Source of the DNA: Galerina marginata
Taxonomy: Eukaryota > Basidiomycota > Agaricomycetes > Agaricales > Galerinaceae
Assembly: GCA_023014335.1 (NCBI GenBank)
Contig: JAECYW010000018.1
Location: forward strand, 1,364,001 to 1,428,000
DNA: 64,000 nt
Reading direction: 5' to 3'
Position 1 is the first letter of the stretch, and every line of letters begins with the position of its first letter. Under the pieces are notes generated by a model. It made no database searches, had not been told where the DNA came from, and saw nothing but the letters and a program-made list of their open reading frames with translations. A program made the translations under genes and the position numbers. Shown piece by piece: positions 60,161 to 64,000 of this stretch.

Positions 60161-61444
60161 CCCACTGACAAGGCTGCAGATATTTTACAGGATACAAAAT
60201 ATGCTATCGATGTCGACCTTATCACGGAGAGCTTTGAGAAAAATATAGCAAAGTTTATGCTGGGAAATGACCAAGTGTATCACAACATCGAGTTTGCTGA
60301 CTCTGGAACGAATGACTCAGAACATCATATCCACTCCGGACAATTTCGTATCTTGAAGTATCTAGATTGATCTGTATTTTACAATTTTTACTGATGCGTC
60401 GTTTTGAAAGTCTTGATGTCATTTCTTTTTTCGAACCCACGATTTCAAGAATCATCGAAGCCGTGCGATATATTAAACGACCACAGGAGACCAAGAGCTG
60501 GGTAAATTGTAGTCAAATACCATATACCTATATCAATACTGACAATAAATGGTTCTTAGTCGCTGGTCCTGTGCGGAGAATTGTCCTCTATCAATGAAAT
60601 TTATCAACGGATAAAACTGTGCTCGCAATACCTCGGATTTGGTGATGTTTTTTCTTTGAACACATCAAAGTAAAGCCCCAATACTTCCTATCCGCACAGC
60701 CGCCCATAACACCAATTTTTGATTTATAGTGCCATAGAGAAGCGAGAAAGAGCTCTTTTCCACTTCCTAGAGCCGACGGACGTTGGCATTGAAGCACGAC
60801 TCATAAAGGGAATCATTGACGAGTGGTCTACCAATGGTGTCACCAACGAAAAACTCCCCATAGGGTTTCGGCCACAAGAACCTCCCGATTTGACTGGTCT
60901 GCAAGCCATGTTAACGGCGAAAGGAGACATCAATGTGGTTAATAGCGTCTTCAACCAAGTCGAAGGGCGACCAAACGAAGAGGTTAGCCTGAGCCCTTCT
61001 GCGACCACAGAGTATTCGAAGGATGGGGCGGTTGGCACGGACACGGACACGACTCAAACCCGCAATCTTTCTGAGGTTGCGCCATACAGTGGTCACAGGT
61101 CTGCTTATGAAGACGGTTCTGACAGCTTAGTGCACGCTGCAGTGGCGCCACACTGTAGTCAAGGTGTTCACAGGTCCGCTTATGAAGACGGTTCTGATAG
61201 CTTGGAGTACGCTGCTGTGGCGCCATACACGTACTATACTACTCACAGGTCCGCTTATGAAGATGGTTCCGACAATTATTCAATTGCGTCCACACGCACA
61301 GCGTCTACTGATTACGGCCTACATTACACGCGCCGGGCGCTCTCAAGTGACGCCTTGCTCAACGAGCAAAGAGAGGAGAGCATACTGTCAAACTTTAGTA
61401 ATGGCTGGACATTGGATCAGGAAAACGACAGATACCCTATCTGA

Positions 61445-62454
61445 CCCAGTATGTAGGTTAACTCGCACCCTCCTACTGTGTAGATCTTCCTAGCATGGTT
61501 ACACAAAATGTAGGCCAGGTTAATGTTGGATTTTATTATGTAACTCGCTTGGCGTATGTCCGCCACTATTTTACATTCCGTCAATCCATATCTCCCACCC
61601 ACTGTGCTAATTTGCCCAAATTCGCACCTCATTTTGGGGATCTCGACAAGACCAGCAAATTAGCAGCTAATTTGCAGGGCTAATTTGCAGGTGCAAATTT
61701 CAACGGCCTATTTCACGCAACAATACATTTTCTCTTGCTTCCACTTGGCTTCCACTGAATTTCTTCTCTTCTCTGTCTACGAACCAATATATCGAGCCCT
61801 TCCAGCCACCGAATTAGCCACAAGCAGGCGTTGTCTAGGTCTCTCATCAACTATTACTTGAGTTCCATGACAAATCAGAATTCTGGTTGCGTTCGCGCTT
61901 TACCGTTGATACCTGCCTCGTTTGTCAAGCTTCAAGTTCACGACCTTCACAGCCTTCACGTTCAACGAGATTTTGGGTTTCTTCTGCCTCAGGAAGGAGG
62001 TTAGATTCGAATTATGTACAGCAATGTCTGTGAACGCCTGACCCGCTGTGTGCCTCTAGATCTGCTTTACCCTGTTGTACGGCATGTTCAAGCTACTTCC
62101 CCCCCCAACGAGAGGATATGTCGAACTTGGGGCAAGTGGAGTCCTGTAGCGGGGTCACTGGTGTTATAACGTGTAATTGGGTAATTGTGGAAATCGGCAG
62201 CTAGGTCTGTATTTCATTTCCGCACATTCGTTCTTGACTGCAAGCTAACAGAATCTTGAGCCTCAGCTAGTAGGATCTTGACTCCTGCTTTGACCACTAG
62301 GAACAGAACTCAACCACTCAATCTGGGATCTGAATCTTCCCCAAGACCAGCATGCTTATCCTCGTTAGCGTCATCATCATCGCTGTTGCCACCACCATTG
62401 CGCCCACCTATGTAGCGTTCGCAGTCCAGCCCCTGGATTTGGGACGGAAAACCT
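61445..62454. other. Intergenic region
   Basis: About 1 kb after the Hsp70-like stop codon. No ORF with family features and no inverted-repeat element that I can define. Some short direct repeats (gctaatttgcag near 61670-61690). Confidence 0.4.
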
Positions 62455-62479
62455 GTAGTAGTAGTAGTAGTAGTAGTAG
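62455..62479 (+). repeat. (GTA)n microsatellite
   Basis: About eight GTA units. It may coincide with the outer end of the element C LTR, which would read ..ACTACTACA on the minus strand. Confidence 0.8.
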
Positions 62480-62787
62480 ATTAACCGGCATGGTCCAATG
62501 GCTGAACACCGGGTTTCCGGCCAAATTGTGGACTTGTGGAGTCTTCCTTAAGCTTATGTCGCAAATTTTTGAGGAGTTTTGACCCGTAAGAAGGCTTTTA
62601 TTGTGATGGTCAAGGTTTGCACGACAGCCTTGATCACACTTGAGAATGAGGAAACAACGCAAGAGCGCACGAAATAGTATTGAGCACTACTTGTACAAGA
62701 GGTGCGAGTGTTGTCGAAACAAGGAGCAACTACAAGAAGTGAGACATAATATGGTCCACAGGAAGCTTACATAACCTGACCGTGACA
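62456..62787 (-). repeat. Element C 3' LTR (probable)
   Basis: On the minus strand TGTCACGGTCAGG begins at 62787, directly after a purine-rich AGGAGGTAG, the same layout as TGTCACGA after GGGAGGTAC in element B. The other border is uncertain; 62456 is a guess from the ..TACA end. The second LTR lies outside the window. Confidence 0.45.
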
Positions 62788-63035
62788 CTACCTCCTTCTC
62801 TAGGTTGAGCGGAGCGAAGTGAATAAAAGTGAAGAATAAAAAATGAAGGGTAAAGGGGTAGAAGTTAACAAGTATAAATGATAAAGCATTATACAAGATG
62901 GTATGGTTGGAAATAAAGAGGCGGGGGAGTAATGGTAAGATAAAGTTAAGAAATAAAAAGGTGAGAATGAAGGTGTAGAAAGCACGAAGGACGAGAGGGA
63001 AAATGAAGGTTGGGACGTAGTGGGTGACGAGGTAG

Positions 63036-63215
63036 TACCGACCGAAGCCGTTAAGTACCGGAAAGAAGTAAAAAATGAAAATAAGACGGAGTGAGTGGGT
63101 GGGGGTAAACATAGTGGATGGAGGGGTGCAACGAGAGAGTACCGACCGAAGCCGTTAAGTACACGAGGGGGATAGAAGACTGGGACGAGATAGCTCCGAC
63201 CGAAGCCGTTAAGAG
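63036..63215 (-). repeat. Three copies of a CUUCGG hairpin-forming motif
   Basis: CCGACCGAAGCCGTTAAG occurs near 63044, 63143 and 63193. In the element's sense RNA each reads CUUAACGGCUUCGGUCGG, where CGGC-UUCG-GUCG can form a hairpin with a stable UUCG tetraloop. Confidence 0.6.
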
Positions 63216-63335
63216 CACGAAGGATGAAAGAATTCCATGACAGACCTGAGCGTTGATCAGACGCCAGGCGCAATCAGGAACAAGAATGAAAAGAGATGAT
63301 AGTACATTGAATAAAAAATAAGAATCATACAAAAG

Positions 63336-64000
63336 TTACGTGGACTTCTTGGTTTGAGTTTGACGACGTCGAAGATCACAAAGCTTGGCTGAGGCCGATT
63401 TGTTGGGACAGTTTTCGGCGGTATGCTGGTCGGTTTTACCACAGTAACGGCAAAGGTTGTTGTCAATACGACGTTGAAGTTCCTCCGCGGAAAGATGCAT
63501 AGCATCAATTTCCATCGGTACAACGTCAGCCGAAGACAGTGGAACAGACATGGAGACTGAAGATGTTGGAGTTGGAAGGGAAGGAGCAGTTGGGTTGGTA
63601 TAAAACCATGGACTTGGAGCGAAAAAGGGATATGAGGTTGGAGGGATAGGTGATTGTTGAGTAGATGATTCGATCTGAGGGGGTGCTGAAGCAGGTGCAG
63701 GATGGCGACGATTTTCGATTTCGATGCGGTGAAGTTCGTGATCAAACTCGACGGCAATACGTGCATATTCATCGAAAACGGTAGGCTGAGGGCAAACGGT
63801 GACCATGAGATTGCAGACTGTAGGCTTTAAACCGTTGCGGAACATGTCGACTTTGGTCTGGTTGGTGAGTTGGAGGTAAGGGAATTGTTCGCGATACGCA
63901 GCAACATAATTGGCGCATGATCCAGTTTGCGTGAGGGATTTGAGCTTGTCCAATGCGGTTGCTGAGACGTGAGGATCACCAAAATGTTTGACAAACTCAG
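63336..64000 (-). CDS. Element C gag, N-terminally truncated by the window edge
   Basis: Minus-strand frame open to the window end. It shows the capsid-type region (NYVAAYREQFPYLQLTNQTK, DMFRNGLKPTV, VFDEYARIAVEFDHELHRIE), a Pro/Ser-rich linker, and a zinc knuckle (CRYCGKTDQHTAENC, spacing C-x2-C-x5-H-x4-C, one residue longer than usual) before a basic end and the stop at 63336. It is a retrotransposon coat protein that packages RNA. The 3' neighbour is not pol. Confidence 0.85.
   Translation of the reverse strand, partial: EFVKHFGDPHVSATALDKLKSLTQTGSCANYVAAYREQFPYLQLTNQTKVDMFRNGLKPTVCNLMVTVCPQPTVFDEYARIAVEFDHELHRIEIENRRHPAPASAPPQIESSTQQSPIPPTSYPFFAPSPWFYTNPTAPSLPTPTSSVSMSVPLSSADVVPMEIDAMHLSAEELQRRIDNNLCRYCGKTDQHTAENCPNKSASAKLCDLRRRQTQTKKST

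Larger units (their letters stand above)
13436..61444 (+). pseudogene. Hsp70/HSPA12-like gene split by two LTR retrotransposons
   Basis: Exon pieces: 13436-13463, 37593-37656, 37712-37771, 37836-37985, 38043-38581, 38637-38730, 60166-60357, 60411-60501, 60560-60669 and 60730-61444. These sum to 2,043 nt, about 680 aa, with no stop, seven 53-64-nt introns, and one copy of each retrotransposon TSD counted. Family landmarks in order: phosphate-1 loop IDIGETTSGISY, RIPNAIYYDGSGIIKAVGA, LPLGKSLTAVLADFFRHLF, FVLTHPSSY, a degenerate phosphate-2 loop IVLVDCGQFTTN, DVISFFEPTISRIIEAV, and an adenosine-loop-like LVLCGELSS. The usual GGGT of phosphate-2 is missing, so ATP hydrolysis is doubtful even for the unbroken protein. 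The C-terminal tail carries three copies of HRSAYEDGSD (about 61097-61280). The gene is open apart from the two insertions, so disruption is recent or the tail is still read. Family assignment is confident; biological role is unknown. Confidence 0.8.
62788..64000 (-). mobile_element. LTR retrotransposon C, partial
   Basis: Gag on the minus strand followed by a non-coding stretch with three repeats, a polypurine tract and a probable LTR. No pol is found between gag and the LTR, so it is either a non-autonomous gag-only element or internally deleted. It continues past the window end. Confidence 0.65.

Noticed and set aside
62488..62530. tRNA-like string (catggtccaatggctgaacaccggg)
   Set aside because: No complete cloverleaf; T-arm and acceptor pairing absent.
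62352..62582. Small ORF with polyserine
   Set aside because: The serines come from the (GTA)n microsatellite and the frame probably overlaps an LTR.
1..64000. CRISPR arrays, operons or phage modules
   Set aside because: Introns, chromodomain retroelements and KDZ transposons show a eukaryotic genome; no regularly spaced short repeats fit a CRISPR array.

Overview
This looks like a repeat-rich stretch of a basidiomycete (Agaricomycete-type) nuclear genome. Evidence: introns of 50-65 nt with GT..AG ends, decayed HET-domain and F-box genes, chromodomain Ty3/Gypsy retrotransposons, and two KDZ-superfamily DNA transposons with the CxC2 cysteine cluster typical of mushroom-forming fungi. No prokaryotic features are present.

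Layout. 1-11230: old host DNA. It holds a frameshifted F-box gene (3017-4604, -), a frameshifted HET-domain gene (5495-7602, +) and several diverged copies of an unidentified gene fragment (about 780-2860 and 8690-10960). 11231-13250: three non-autonomous inverted-repeat elements side by side. 13436-61444: a single host gene, an Hsp70/HSPA12-like ATPase-fold protein of about 680 aa in ten spliced pieces, spread over 48 kb. It is split first at codon 10 by Ty3/Gypsy element A (13464-37587, on -, 488-bp LTRs, 5-bp TSD GAGTG) and again near codon 312 by Ty3/Gypsy element B (38731-60160, on +, 525-bp LTRs, 5-bp TSD CCCAC). 62456-64000: the 3' part of a third LTR element (C, on -), with gag running off the window.

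Each LTR element is itself split by the same KDZ transposon, in opposite orientations. Copy 1 (18459-30582) lies in the pol gene of A; copy 2 (45397-58560) lies in an antisense gene carried by B. Each has its own 7-bp TSD. In element order the KDZ transposon encodes gene A (large accessory protein), gene B (protein with an RNase H1 hybrid-binding-like domain), a small basic protein and the transposase, arranged as two divergent pairs. Copy 2 looks complete. Copy 1 differs by a 1,149-bp gain (a 1,141-bp hAT-like foldback element plus TSD, in gene B) and a 2,189-bp loss that removes the start of the transposase; these two changes account exactly for the length difference (13,164 versus 12,124 bp).

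Inferred order of events: host gene intact, then A and B inserted, then a KDZ copy entered each, then copy 1 was damaged. Because the TSDs pair up perfectly, the host, A and B reading frames can be followed across every insertion. Less usual contents are an 858-codon tryptophan-rich extra ORF downstream of pol in A, an antisense Zn2Cys6/coiled-coil gene in B, and an apparent Tf1-type self-priming site in B.
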